This document shows, piece by piece, positions 21,519-31,164 of a stretch of DNA of 41,893 nucleotides. The translations under genes and the position numbers were made by a program. Source of the stretch: Oscillospiraceae bacterium. Lineage in GTDB: Bacteria > Bacillota > Clostridia > Oscillospirales > Oscillospiraceae. Each line of letters starts with the position of its first letter. Within the stretch, counting starts at the first letter, position 1. The notes under the pieces were generated by a model. The model was not told the DNA's origin. It saw only the letters and a program-made list of their open reading frames with translations, and did not search any database. The DNA is taken from positions 1 to 41,893 of the forward strand of contig SVMH01000015.1 in the NCBI GenBank assembly GCA_015067525.1. Direction: 5' to 3'.

Positions 21519-21887
21519 TCAAACCTCCCATGGGTCTTTCTTGCGCTGTTTCTCTCTCTTTTTTTGATGCTTCTCCGCCTCGCGCTCGGTCTGGCGCTTT
21601 TCGCTCTCCTCGCCCACGCGCTGGGTGAAGGCATCCCACTTCTTTTTCAGCTTATCCATGGTGTCCTCGATCTCAGGGATGGGGGTAATGACCACGCGGC
21701 AATCGGCGCAGTACCCGCTTTCAGCTTTAGCGCTGGTCACGAGGCCGCCGGTACCGTTCAGCCGCACAGCCCCCTCTTCCTCGGGAAACATCAGCATGGT
21801 ATCCGCTCCTTCGGGATACCAGCGGATATGGTTGCCACCAAAGATGAAGCCTTTCTCCATCTCTTTCTTGCAATACGGACACTCCAT
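21519..21887 (-). CDS. Small zinc-ribbon-like protein with a charged tail (PF20097 type)
   Basis: A 122-residue protein. The N-terminus MECPYCKKEMEKGFIFGGNH contains the first CxxC pair and the second pair is CADC near residue 60; between them is a compact domain with RWYPEGADTM. From about residue 75 on there is a strongly charged helix rich in Lys, Glu and Arg (KRQTEREAEKHQKKREKQRK). The N-terminal domain is like the PF20097 zinc-binding family. No catalytic residues are seen. It lies between rph and rdgB in the operon with only 15 and 4 bases to its neighbours. Confidence 0.78.
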   Translation of the reverse strand: MECPYCKKEMEKGFIFGGNHIRWYPEGADTMLMFPEEEGAVRLNGTGGLVTSAKAESGYCADCRVVITPIPEIEDTMDKLKKKWDAFTQRVGEESEKRQTEREAEKHQKKREKQRKKDPWEV

Positions 21888-21902
21888 GGTGCGCTCCTTT
21901 CT

Positions 21903-22625
21903 TTAGCGGAGGGCGCCCAGGATCTCCTTTTCCTTGCGGATCAGCTCCCGGTTGCCCTTGGCACACAGCTCCAGCAGTTCCTGCTGCTCACGGGGGGTGA
22001 AGGCACGGCCCTCGCCGGTACCCTGCAGCTCGATGATCTCGCCCAGCTCGTTCATCACGCAGTTGAGGTCCACCTGCGCGCGGCTGTCCTCGCTGTACTG
22101 CAGATCGAGGAGGGCCTCATCATCCACGATGCCGGCGGAAATGCCGGCCACATAGTGCTTGATGGGGTTACGGCCCAAATAGCCCTCGTCCACCAGACGC
22201 TGACAGGCCATAGCCATGGCGATGAAGCCGCCGGTGACGGAAGCGGTACGGGTACCGCCGTCGCCCTGAATGACATCGCAGTCGATGGTGATGGTGCGCT
22301 CGCCCAGCAGCTCCATGTCGATGGCGGCGCGGAGGCTCCGGCCGATGAGACGCTGGATCTCAGCGCTGCGGCCGGAGAGCTTCAGCTTGTCCACGTCGCG
22401 GCGGCTGCGCTGGCGGTTGGCACGGGGCAGCATGGAGTATTCCGCCGTGACCCAGCCGCAGCCGGGCTTCACATGGGGCGGCACGCGATCCTCCACCGAG
22501 GCGCAGCACAGCACCATAGTGTCGCCGCACTGGATGAGAACGCTGCCCTCGGCGAACTTGACAAAGTCGGGGGTGATGGTCACTTCACGCAGTTCGTTGA
22601 ATTTTCTTCCGTCAGCACGTTTCAT
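21903..22625 (-). CDS. rph: Ribonuclease PH
   Basis: A 240-residue phosphorolytic 3'-to-5' exoribonuclease that trims tRNA precursors, giving nucleoside diphosphates (EC 2.7.7.56). Typical segments are KRADGRKFNELREVTI, GCGWVTAEYSMLPRANRQR, GRSAEIQRLIGRSLRAA, DVIQGDGGTRTASVTGGFIA and the RNA-interacting acidic cluster near DDEALLDLQYSEDSRAQVDL. All residues for phosphate and metal binding that I can identify are in place. It lies second after ftsY and has a good AAGGAGA box. Confidence 0.97.
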   Translation of the reverse strand: MKRADGRKFNELREVTITPDFVKFAEGSVLIQCGDTMVLCCASVEDRVPPHVKPGCGWVTAEYSMLPRANRQRSRRDVDKLKLSGRSAEIQRLIGRSLRAAIDMELLGERTITIDCDVIQGDGGTRTASVTGGFIAMAMACQRLVDEGYLGRNPIKHYVAGISAGIVDDEALLDLQYSEDSRAQVDLNCVMNELGEIIELQGTGEGRAFTPREQQELLELCAKGNRELIRKEKEILGALR

Positions 22626-22664
22626 AAGTGTCTCCTTTTCCGGTACACAATGTTTTTCAGCAGC

Positions 22665-23534
22665 TCAAATCATAGCCTCGAGGAATTCCTGAGCATCGAA
22701 GGGTTGCAGGTCATCGATCCCCTCGCCCAGACCCACGAACTTCACCGGCACCTGCAGCTCCTGGGCGATAGCGATGACGATGCCGCCCTTGGCGGTGCCG
22801 TCCAGCTTGGTGAGGATGATGCCGGTGAGGCCGGCGGTCTCCTTGAACTGTCTGGCCTGAATGAGGCCGTTCTGGCCGGTGGTGGCGTCCAACACCAGCA
22901 GCGTCTCCTTGACGCTGTCGGGGGTCTCACGGTCGATGATCTTGCGCATCTTGGCAAGCTCGTTCATCAGATTCTGCTTGTTGTGCAGGCGGCCGGCGGT
23001 ATCGCACAGCACCACATCGGTACCTCTGGCCTTGGCGGCCTGCAGACCGTCAAACAGCACGGCGCCGGGGTCTGCCCCCTCGTGCTGGCGGACGATGTCC
23101 ACACCGGCGCGGTTCGCCCAGATCTCCAGCTGGTCGGCAGCGGCAGCGCGGAAGGTATCACCGGCGCAGAAGAGGACCTTCTTACCCTCGCTCTTGAGAC
23201 GGTGACCTAGCTTGCCGATGGAAGTGGTCTTGCCCACGCCGTTGACACCGATGATGAGCACGATACTGGGCTTGGTGGACACATCCAGCGCCGTATCTCC
23301 CACATTCAGCTTCTCGGCCAGAATTTCGCGCAGGGCTTTCTTCACATTTTCCGCGCCCATCAGGTTTTCCTTATAGGCACGCTTACGCAGCTGCTCCACC
23401 GCATCCACGGCGATGGGCATACCCACATCGGCGAGAATCAGGTTTTCTTCCAGCTCTTCGTAGAATTCCTCGCCCAGTTCCTCAAAGGACATAGGGGCAA
23501 ACCACGCTTTTTTAAATTTACTAAAGAGTCCCAT
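22665..23534 (-). CDS. ftsY: Signal recognition particle receptor FtsY
   Basis: A 289-residue SRP-receptor GTPase that docks nascent membrane proteins to the translocon. The NG domain is complete: helical N domain ([20 protein letters not shown]), G1 [15 protein letters not shown] near residue 92, G3 [19 protein letters not shown]4 [10 protein letters not shown] and the closing [20 protein letters not shown]. There is no long acidic A domain before it; only the short basic/aromatic [12 protein letters not shown], which could bind the membrane as in other Gram-positive FtsY proteins. It follows smc by 11 bases. Confidence 0.97.
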   Translation of the reverse strand: MGLFSKFKKAWFAPMSFEELGEEFYEELEENLILADVGMPIAVDAVEQLRKRAYKENLMGAENVKKALREILAEKLNVGDTALDVSTKPSIVLIIGVNGVGKTTSIGKLGHRLKSEGKKVLFCAGDTFRAAAADQLEIWANRAGVDIVRQHEGADPGAVLFDGLQAAKARGTDVVLCDTAGRLHNKQNLMNELAKMRKIIDRETPDSVKETLLVLDATTGQNGLIQARQFKETAGLTGIILTKLDGTAKGGIVIAIAQELQVPVKFVGLGEGIDDLQPFDAQEFLEAMI

Positions 23535-23545
23535 ATCGTTCCTCC

Positions 23546-26500
23546 TTAACCCTTAATTTTCAGTTCTTTGGCCATATCGTTGAGATTGATGGTCAGGATG
23601 CGGCTGATGCCCCGCTCCTGCATGGTGACACCGTAGAGCACGTCGGCCTCTTCCATGGTGCCGCGGCGGTGGGTAATGACGATGAACTGCGTCTTACCGG
23701 CGATGCGGCGCATATAGCGGGCGTAGCGCACCACATTGGACTCGTCCAGCGCCGCCTCGATCTCATCCATGACGCAGAAGGGCGTGGGATGGACCTTCAA
23801 AATGGCAAAGTACAGGGCAATGGCCACGAAGGCCTTTTCGCCGCCGGAGAGGAGCGTGATGGTTTTCAGCTGCTTTCCGGGGGGCTGGACCTTGATCTCG
23901 ATGCCGCAATCCAGAATATTGTTTTCGTCTTCCAGCTCCAGTCTGGCCTGACCGCCGCCGAACAACTCCAAAAACGTCTCCTGGAAGCTCTCGTTGAGGA
24001 GCTTGAACTGCACGGCGAAGATCTCCGTCATCTGGCGGGTGATCTCGTCGATGATGCCGTGGAGCTCCTCCTTGGCCTTTTCCACGTCGGTGCGCTGCTC
24101 GGAGAGGTAGGTGTAGCGGGTGTTGACCCGGTCAAACTCCTCGATGGCGCCGATGTTGGGGGTGCCAAGGCTCTTGATCTCACGGTTCAGCTCGGCGATA
24201 CGGCGGGTGGCCTTGGCCACGCTCTCCAGCTCCACGCGCTGCTCCATGGCGTCGCTGTGGCTCAGCTCGTAGCGCTCCCACAGCTTATCGAGGATTGCCT
24301 TTTCCTCCAGCGCGCTGTTGCTCAGCCGCTGTTCCAGACGGCCCACCTCGCGCTCGGCGTTCAGCAGTTGGTCGTTGCACTCCTGGATCTGCTGGTTCTG
24401 GGTGGTGCGCTGGGCCTCCAGCGCCATCTTGGTCTCACCCAGCGCCCGCAGCTGCTCGCGCAGGGCGTCGCCGCGGCTGCGCAGATCGGCCAGCTTGGCC
24501 TGATGGCCTTCCATCTCGGCCTGCGCCGTCTCGTTGGCGCGGCGGAAACCGTCAGCCAGCTCTTCGCGGCTGCGGCTGTCATCCAGCAGGGAGGTTTGCA
24601 GCGTGCGCAGGTCTTCCTTACTCTTATAAGAAGCGTCGCGCTCGGCCAGCAGGGCGGCCTTCTGCTCGCGCTTGTCGCTGAGCGCTGCGTTGAGCTGCTC
24701 GCTTGCGGCCTGCATATCGGTCTGGCCGGCCAGACTGTCCTCCGCCTGACGGCGCAGGTCTTCGGCGGCGCGTTCGTGCTGGGCAATGGTCTTTTCCACC
24801 TCCGCTGCCTGTTTTTCATCGGCGGCGGTACGGGCGTCCAGACTCTCCAGCTCTTCCTCCATGGCTTCGCAGCTCAGGTCCAAATTGTCGGTGAGGATAT
24901 CGTAATGGTCCTGCTTGCCCTGCAGGGTCAGCACCTCGTCCTCGGCGCGGCGCTGCTGCTCGCGGGCCACATCCAGCTCGTACTGAGCCTTCTGTACCTC
25001 GCGCTCCAGCTCACCGGCCTGAGCCGTGGCCTCTTCCAGCTGGCGCTTCAGCTTGCCCTCTTTCTCCTGCAGCGCCTTGAGCTCGTTGGCGCGGGACAGG
25101 ACGCCGGCGCTGCGGCTGACGCTGCCGCCGGTCATGGAGCCGCCGCGGTTGATGACCTGACCGTCCAGCGTCACGATGCGGAAGCGGTTCTGGTACTTGC
25201 GGGCCATGGCAATGCCGCAGTCCAGATCCTCCACCACCACGGTGCGGCCCAGCAGATTGCGGAAAATGCCGGCGTATTTGTCGTTATAGCGCACCAGCTC
25301 CGAGGCGATGCCCACGAAGCCGAATTCCTCGTGCACCTTGGCCTCACGCAGCTCCTCGCCGCGGATGGCCGTCAGGGGCAGGAAGGTGGCGCGGCCGCCA
25401 TCGCGCTGCTTGAGGTAGCCGATGGCGCTCTTGGCGTCCTCTTCCCTGTCCACCACGATGTTCTGCAGACCTGCACCCAGCGCGATCTCCAGCGCCACGG
25501 TATAGCGCTCGTCGGTGGTCATGAGGCTGGCCACCGGTCCGTGGACGCCGCGCAGCGTATTCTTCTCCGCGGCCTGCATCACCAGTTTCACGGCCTTGGA
25601 AAATCCCTCGTATTCCTTCTCCATCTCCGCAAGCATGTGGATGCGGGAGAGGAGGTTATTGACTTCCATGGTCAGCTGCAGCTTACGCCCGGCAGCTTCC
25701 TCGGCGCGGCGGCGCCGGCCGTCCATCTTCAGACTGTGGCCCTGAATGATGTTGCCCACGGCCTGCGCCTCTTCCTGCGCGGCCGTCAGCGCGCGGCGGT
25801 TGGCACGGGAATCGCGACGGCCCTGCTCCAGCTTTTCGCGGGCAGCGGACAGTTCCGCTTCCACAGCGGCGCGGCGCTCGCTCACCTCATGGGCAGAGGC
25901 CCGCAGAGCGGACAGCTGGGCTCGGGCGTCGGCAGCGGCGGCCACTTCCAGCGCTTCCTTTGCGCGGAGGGAGTCGGTCAGGCGCTGGCTGTCACCGGCG
26001 TCATCCGCCAGCGTGCGCAGCTGCCCCAAAAGCTGGGCCATCTCCGCATCCAGTGCGGCGGTCTGCTGCTCGATCTGGGCGGCGCGCTGATCCAGCGCGT
26101 CCATCTGGCTCTGGAGATGTTCGGTGCGGCTCTGGCTCTCCTCCATCTCCTTATCCAGACGCGCCAGTGACTCGGTATTGTGCTCCATACCGCTGCGCAG
26201 CACGGCGATGGCGGATTCCAGCTCAGCAGCCTGTGCATCCAGCTCCGTGCCCTGCGCGCGCAGGTTCTCGGCCTCCATGTCATTCTCGCGCACCTGCTCG
26301 GCGCAGCGCTCGGCCTGTGCGTACACATCGTCCAGCGCAGCCTTGGCGCGCTGCTGGTCGGCCTGTGCGATCTGGAAGTCGCTCTGCAGCTTGAAGGCGG
26401 CGGCCTTCAGTGCCTGCAGTTGCTCCAGCCACACGCTGATCTCCAGCACGCGCAGCTCATCGCGCAGGATGAGATACTTCTTAGCGGTCTCCGCCTGCTT

Positions 26501-27118
26501 ACGCAGCGGCTCCACCTGCAGCTCCAGCTCGGCGATCTTGTCGTTGATGCGCACCAGATTCTCCTCGGTACGCTGGAGCTTGCGCTCGGATTCCTCTTTG
26601 CGGTGGCGGAACTTGGAAATACCGGCCGCCTCCTCAAAGATCTCACGGCGCTCACCGCTCTTGACAGACAGGATCTCGTCGATCTTGCCCTGACCGATGA
26701 TGGAATAACCCTCGCGGCCCATACCGGTATCCATGAAGAGCTCATTGACATCCTTCAGACGCACGGACTGCTTATTGATGTAGTATTCCGATTCGCCGCT
26801 GCGGTAATAGCGGCGGGTCACGGCCACCTCAGCCTCATCGCGGTTGAAGATATGCTCGGTATTGTCGATCACCAGAGTCACCTGCGCAAAGCCCATAGGG
26901 CCGCGCTTCTCCGTGCCGCCGAAGATCACATCTTCCATCTTGGCGCCGCGGAGCTGGCGGCTGTTCTGCTCACCCATGACCCAGCGGATGGCGTCGGAAA
27001 TGTTGGACTTACCGCTGCCGTTGGGGCCAACGATAGCGGTGATGTCCTCGCCAAAATTCAAAACTGTTTTATCAGGGAAGGATTTGAAACCCTGAATTTC
27101 CAGTGCTTTTAAGTACAC
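23546..27118 (-). CDS. smc: Chromosome partition protein Smc
   Basis: A 1190-residue condensin ATPase. The N-terminal head contains LEIQGFKSFPDKTVLNF and the Walker A GPNGSGKSNISDAIRW. Two long coiled-coil arms flank a hinge near residues 500-650 (NRLYTV-like part with LDGQVINRGGSMTGGSVSR). The C-terminal head has the signature TITLLSGGEKAFVAIAL and Walker B PFCVMDEIEAALDESN. The start is taken as GTG at 27118, because GAGGTG lies 8 bases upstream and the product then starts YLKALEIQ; earlier in-frame GTG codons lack such a box. It is the first gene of an eight-gene operon ending in rsfS. Confidence 0.97.
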   Translation of the reverse strand: MYLKALEIQGFKSFPDKTVLNFGEDITAIVGPNGSGKSNISDAIRWVMGEQNSRQLRGAKMEDVIFGGTEKRGPMGFAQVTLVIDNTEHIFNRDEAEVAVTRRYYRSGESEYYINKQSVRLKDVNELFMDTGMGREGYSIIGQGKIDEILSVKSGERREIFEEAAGISKFRHRKEESERKLQRTEENLVRINDKIAELELQVEPLRKQAETAKKYLILRDELRVLEISVWLEQLQALKAAAFKLQSDFQIAQADQQRAKAALDDVYAQAERCAEQVRENDMEAENLRAQGTELDAQAAELESAIAVLRSGMEHNTESLARLDKEMEESQSRTEHLQSQMDALDQRAAQIEQQTAALDAEMAQLLGQLRTLADDAGDSQRLTDSLRAKEALEVAAAADARAQLSALRASAHEVSERRAAVEAELSAAREKLEQGRRDSRANRRALTAAQEEAQAVGNIIQGHSLKMDGRRRRAEEAAGRKLQLTMEVNNLLSRIHMLAEMEKEYEGFSKAVKLVMQAAEKNTLRGVHGPVASLMTTDERYTVALEIALGAGLQNIVVDREEDAKSAIGYLKQRDGGRATFLPLTAIRGEELREAKVHEEFGFVGIASELVRYNDKYAGIFRNLLGRTVVVEDLDCGIAMARKYQNRFRIVTLDGQVINRGGSMTGGSVSRSAGVLSRANELKALQEKEGKLKRQLEEATAQAGELEREVQKAQYELDVAREQQRRAEDEVLTLQGKQDHYDILTDNLDLSCEAMEEELESLDARTAADEKQAAEVEKTIAQHERAAEDLRRQAEDSLAGQTDMQAASEQLNAALSDKREQKAALLAERDASYKSKEDLRTLQTSLLDDSRSREELADGFRRANETAQAEMEGHQAKLADLRSRGDALREQLRALGETKMALEAQRTTQNQQIQECNDQLLNAEREVGRLEQRLSNSALEEKAILDKLWERYELSHSDAMEQRVELESVAKATRRIAELNREIKSLGTPNIGAIEEFDRVNTRYTYLSEQRTDVEKAKEELHGIIDEITRQMTEIFAVQFKLLNESFQETFLELFGGGQARLELEDENNILDCGIEIKVQPPGKQLKTITLLSGGEKAFVAIALYFAILKVHPTPFCVMDEIEAALDESNVVRYARYMRRIAGKTQFIVITHRRGTMEEADVLYGVTMQERGISRILTINLNDMAKELKIKG

Positions 27119-27158
27119 GCGTTTCACCTCGTTTATCACAGCATACTATAACTAATTT

Positions 27159-27187
27159 AGTATATCAGCCAAGAGGCGATTTTTCAA
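27159..27187 (-). promoter_or_regulatory. Promoter of the smc operon
   Basis: Minus-strand TTGAAA (27182-27187) and TATACT (27159-27164), spacer 17. The leader to the GTG start is about 35 bases. Confidence 0.75.
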
Positions 27188-27188
27188 G

Positions 27189-27340
27189 AAAAAAAGCGTG
27201 CTGCATCTGCAAAAACTGCATAATCGCCGGGAATATACATTCATCTCCCCCCTCAGTCCGTCCCGCCTCCCCTCCTGCATGCAGCACGCGATCGCGGCTT
27301 TGTGAATAGTGCCCAAACCGGCGCAGAGAATTTGGGCAAA
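27189..27340 (-). ncRNA. Candidate small RNA upstream of smc (unassigned)
   Basis: On the minus strand, a possible -35 TTGTCT with -10 TATTTT (spacer 17) near 27335-27365 is followed by a hairpin (TGCCCAAA/TTTGGGCA), a G-rich stretch and an 11-bp closing stem: 27279-27289 pairs with 27196-27206 across 72 bases. Directly after the stem comes T7, like an intrinsic terminator, and this overlaps the -35 box of the smc promoter. There is no open frame worth calling. Existence and class are not certain. Confidence 0.35.
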
Positions 27341-27359
27341 ATATTAGGTAGATTAGGCG

Positions 27360-27388
27360 TAGACAACCCATACCCGCAGTTGTATAAT
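27360..27388 (+). promoter_or_regulatory. Promoter of the M14 carboxypeptidase gene
   Basis: TAGACA (27360-27365) and TATAAT (27383-27388), spacer 17. The transcript would have a leader of about 95 bases to the ATG at 27491. Confidence 0.65.
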
Positions 27389-27490
27389 TATGCCATCAAA
27401 ACAAGGGTTTATGAATATTCTGCAAACGTTATTCAGGTATTAATGGATATTTACCCTTGTGCAGTTTGCATCTTTCAGGAGGTAAGCAAG

Positions 27491-30400
27491 ATGAAAACGA
27501 CGATGAAGAAACTGTTTGCTGTGCTGCTGGCACTGGTGATGACGCTGAGCCTGATGGTTCCCACCGCCTTCGCCGCAGAAGGTGAAGCAATCGACGCACA
27601 GGCAGGCGATACCGCCGCTCCCGCCGCCGAGGCCAAGGCCTCCTTCACCAGCGACGATCCCGATGATTATGACATGATCTCTCTGGCCGATGTGAAGACC
27701 TTCACGGCCAAGATCCCCCTGTCCGCTGCCATTGCCGAGGAAGACCTGGCTAACGTGGTCTGGACCATGGACTGGGACAAGGAACTCACCGATGAGATCT
27801 ACATGGATACCGCCAAGTATCCCAACCACACCGCCGGCGGCGCACTGAGTGGCTTCAAGACCAACCGTAATGCCGCCGATCTGTTTATCGATGTGGCCAC
27901 TTCTCAGATCACCGAAGACGACGTCTCCTATCTGGTTTTGACGTTTAAGAACAACTGCTATTTCAATGCCGATCCCAGCGCTCCCCACTCCAACGGCGGT
28001 GCCTATCTGGATGTGTGCGGCTACTTCACCCTGAATGCCAAGCTGGGCGAGACCGCTCTTGGCAGCGTGGATGTGAAGATCGTCCCCTATGATGACTTCA
28101 ACACTATGGACGAGATCTATGCCGAGCTGGACGAGATGGAGGCCTTTGCCGCCCAGAACACCGACCTGTTTGTCAAGCAGTACTCTATGGGCAAATCCTC
28201 CGGTGATATCTATGCTCCTCTGGATATGCCTTACCTGATCATTGCCGATAGCGAAAGCTCCGTGGTGGAATGGCTGAAGTTCACCGAAAAGGCTGAAAAT
28301 GACCCCACCGCCGTTCTGGCTGACATCGCCGCCGGCAAGTATGATGATATCAAGGTGCCTGTGATGTACTCCAACATCCACGCCAACGAAGTGGCTGCCG
28401 CCGACGGTATCATGGCTTTCACCTGGATGCTGCTCAACAGCGCCGCCGCCGAGAAGGCTATGGCATACACCGAGCTGACCGGCTTTACGGCAGCAGGTGA
28501 GGCCAAGCTGAGCGACGAGATCGCCATGTACAACATGCTGATCCCCGATCTGGTGAAGGATACTGCCACCTTCCTCGGTGCGATCACCGATGAAAACCCC
28601 GAGGACGCTTACACCAGATTCTACGCTTATTCCGACGTGGTGGATCTGGACAAGTATTACACCAGCACCGAGAACACCGTGGATGTGGACGCTCTGCTGG
28701 ATGATGTGTTCTTCATTCTGGTTCCCGAAGAGAACGTGGAGGGCCGTGAATATATCACCCGTACCGCTTCCAACGGCTACGACCTGAACCGCGACAACTC
28801 CTTCCAGACCACCGCCGAGACCCAGAACATGCAGAAGCTGATCGGCACCTTCAACCCCGTATCCCTGATGGAATTCCACGGCAGAGTGGAAGGCTTCCAG
28901 GTGGAACCCTGCACGCCTCCCCATGAGCCCAATTTTGAGTATGACCTGCTGAGCGAATACATGCTTTTCTGCGGCGAGGCTTTCGGCAATGCCGCTGTGG
29001 CCAACAATGACGGCTACAACAGCTACACCATGCCCATGCGCGACTATCTGTACACCACCAAGAACGGCCCCAGCTGGTATGTCTGGGACGACATGTCCAC
29101 TTCCTATACGCCCCAGTTCGCCATGCTGCAGGGTGCGCTGGCCTACACCGTGGAGCTGCCCGCCTACAACGATGACACCGTAGCCGCTGTGCAGTACGGC
29201 TGCCTGGGCCTGAGCGATTTCATCGCCAGCGAGAAGATGGGCATTCTGGCCAATCAGGTGGAGATCTATGAGCGCGGCGTCAGCAACAAGAACTCCAACG
29301 ATACCGTGAACGTGTGGCTGTCCGACCAGACCGACGTGGAAGGCGCCGAGGCCGACCTGTGGCGTCCCGTGTTCAACGGTGAGGGCGAGAACGGCAATTT
29401 CTACCCCGAGTTCTACATCATTCCTCTGGACGCTGAAAATCAGTCCAATCTGGATGCTGCCTATGACATGATGGAGTGGCTGAGCCGCAACGACGTAAAG
29501 ATCCTTGTGACCAAGTCCGCTTACACCTATGGCGGCATCACCTACCCCGCCGGCACCATGATCATCTCCATGTATCAGGCCAAGCGCAGCGTGGCCAACG
29601 GCGCTTTGTATGACGGCACCTTCATCACCACGTGGGATGAGCTGTACTCCGAAGGCATCACCACCTTCAACGAGACCCGCGGCTTTGACATGGTCACCGT
29701 GGCCAAGACCGGCGAGATCAGCAAGGTCAAGGCTGCCTGTGGCTCCGCTATGGACTATGAAGATTGCCTGAGCTATATCGAAGAAAACAAGAAGACCGTC
29801 TTCTCCGGCGAGAAGTACGCCGATGTTATCATCTCCAACGCTTCCGAGGCTTCCACCTCTGCCGTCAACGCCCTGCTGAAGGACGGTAAGGACGTGGGTA
29901 TGATCACCGACGCCCAGAGCGAATTCTACGGTGACTTCATCTGCTCCTACAAGGATTTCCTGACTGTGGCCGATGACTACACCCTGACCGCCACCGGCAT
30001 TGCCTCCACCGCCGAGAATTATCCTGCAGCCCTGTCCATCGCCAAGGCACCCACCGTATTCATCACCGGTGCCTCCAGCAAAAACTCCTCCGGTTTCGTC
30101 TACACCTCTCAGGTGGGCAATGCTAACTGGAACTATGACCGCATCGCTATGGAACTGATGAACTTCAACGTCACCAAGGATGCTTCCGCTGCCGACGTCA
30201 TCGTGGGTGCATCTTCCCTCAGCGGCGCTGCCAAGACTGCCGTATTGAGCGGCACTCCCTACATCGGTTACGGCTCCAATATGAGAAGACTGGATATCAT
30301 CACCGCTTCTTACGTCCGCACCGGCGGCATGGACTGCCTGCCCTATGTGGTCTATCCCTCCACCAACCTCATCAACTCCAGCTATGTCACCGAGGGTGAC

Positions 30401-31084
30401 GAAGTGATGTACGGCTACGGCGCCGCTTTCTACAGTGCCGTTCCCGAGGGCGCCGAGATCCTGGTGAAGGTAGATGCCGCGAAGGAGCCTACCGAAGGCT
30501 TCATGCCCGCCAGTGACAACACCGACGCTTTCCTGGCCGGCGGTATTCTGGGCTTCTCCTATACGGGCAAGGCCAATGACGGCAAGAGCGACATCGACAT
30601 CGCCATCTTCGCCAACTCCCTGACCCACAAGGTCCACCAGAGAGATGAATACGCCTACATCAGCAACTTCATCTTCTCCAAGCTGCTGGGCGAGGAATAT
30701 ACCCCCACCTATCTCATTACCGAGGGCAATGAGGGCGTGTGGAACTACAACACTCCCGCCGACCTGTCCTTCAGCTCCAACGGTCCTAAGGAGCAGTTCG
30801 TGGGCATCGAGATTGACGGTGTGGCTGTGGACGCCGCCAACTACACGCTGGCTGAGGACGGCATGACCGTTACCCTGAAGTCCGACTACATCAACACCCT
30901 CAAGAGCGGCGAAAAGGCCATCTCTCTGGTGTTCTCCGACGGCACGGCCGACGGCGTGTTCACCGTGGTGCACAAGGCCCCCGCTACCGGCGACAGCTTC
31001 AACGCCCTGCTGTGGATCTGCCTGATGAGCGTCACCGCTCTGGCCGGCGCCATGCTGGTGTACAGCAAGAAGCAGCACGCCTGA
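27491..31084 (+). CDS. Secreted, sortase-anchored M14 family zinc carboxypeptidase
   Basis: A 1197-residue surface protein. Residues 1-28 are a signal peptide (KKLFAVLLALVMTLSLMVPTAFA). The M14 catalytic domain is recognised by the zinc motif HANE (H297, E300), the substrate-binding N433-R434 in NGYDLNRDN, the third zinc ligand H463 in MEFHGRVEG and the catalytic glutamate E555 in LAYTVELPAYN. All key residues are present, so it should be active. Then come several hundred residues of unassigned domains. The C-terminus has a sorting signal APATG at 1163-1167, a hydrophobic stretch and a short KKQHA tail, so sortase should attach it to the wall. Much larger than usual M14 enzymes (about 300-400 residues). 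It stands alone with its own promoter and terminator. Likely target: peptides or peptidoglycan outside the cell. Confidence 0.92.
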   Translation: MKTTMKKLFAVLLALVMTLSLMVPTAFAAEGEAIDAQAGDTAAPAAEAKASFTSDDPDDYDMISLADVKTFTAKIPLSAAIAEEDLANVVWTMDWDKELTDEIYMDTAKYPNHTAGGALSGFKTNRNAADLFIDVATSQITEDDVSYLVLTFKNNCYFNADPSAPHSNGGAYLDVCGYFTLNAKLGETALGSVDVKIVPYDDFNTMDEIYAELDEMEAFAAQNTDLFVKQYSMGKSSGDIYAPLDMPYLIIADSESSVVEWLKFTEKAENDPTAVLADIAAGKYDDIKVPVMYSNIHANEVAAADGIMAFTWMLLNSAAAEKAMAYTELTGFTAAGEAKLSDEIAMYNMLIPDLVKDTATFLGAITDENPEDAYTRFYAYSDVVDLDKYYTSTENTVDVDALLDDVFFILVPEENVEGREYITRTASNGYDLNRDNSFQTTAETQNMQKLIGTFNPVSLMEFHGRVEGFQVEPCTPPHEPNFEYDLLSEYMLFCGEAFGNAAVANNDGYNSYTMPMRDYLYTTKNGPSWYVWDDMSTSYTPQFAMLQGALAYTVELPAYNDDTVAAVQYGCLGLSDFIASEKMGILANQVEIYERGVSNKNSNDTVNVWLSDQTDVEGAEADLWRPVFNGEGENGNFYPEFYIIPLDAENQSNLDAAYDMMEWLSRNDVKILVTKSAYTYGGITYPAGTMIISMYQAKRSVANGALYDGTFITTWDELYSEGITTFNETRGFDMVTVAKTGEISKVKAACGSAMDYEDCLSYIEENKKTVFSGEKYADVIISNASEASTSAVNALLKDGKDVGMITDAQSEFYGDFICSYKDFLTVADDYTLTATGIASTAENYPAALSIAKAPTVFITGASSKNSSGFVYTSQVGNANWNYDRIAMELMNFNVTKDASAADVIVGASSLSGAAKTAVLSGTPYIGYGSNMRRLDIITASYVRTGGMDCLPYVVYPSTNLINSSYVTEGDEVMYGYGAAFYSAVPEGAEILVKVDAAKEPTEGFMPASDNTDAFLAGGILGFSYTGKANDGKSDIDIAIFANSLTHKVHQRDEYAYISNFIFSKLLGEEYTPTYLITEGNEGVWNYNTPADLSFSSNGPKEQFVGIEIDGVAVDAANYTLAEDGMTVTLKSDYINTLKSGEKAISLVFSDGTADGVFTVVHKAPATGDSFNALLWICLMSVTALAGAMLVYSKKQHA

Positions 31085-31129
31085 ATGAAAGAACTTCCCG
31101 ATCCGCTTACCTCCCAATAAACGGATACC

Positions 31130-31164
31130 GTGAAAAAGGACGCCTAAATAGGCGTCCTTTTTCG
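31130..31164. terminator. Bidirectional terminator between the carboxypeptidase gene and the TepA-like gene
   Basis: Stem AAAAAGGACGCCT with its complement around an AAAT loop, followed by a T5 run on the right and, read leftward, a T5 run as well. It serves both convergent genes. Confidence 0.88.

Noticed and set aside
27189-27300. SRP RNA or 6S RNA at the intergenic stem
   Set aside because: The conserved SRP tetraloop/asymmetric-loop sequence is not present, and a central bubble with the open-complex-like shape of 6S RNA is not evident, so only an unassigned candidate is reported.
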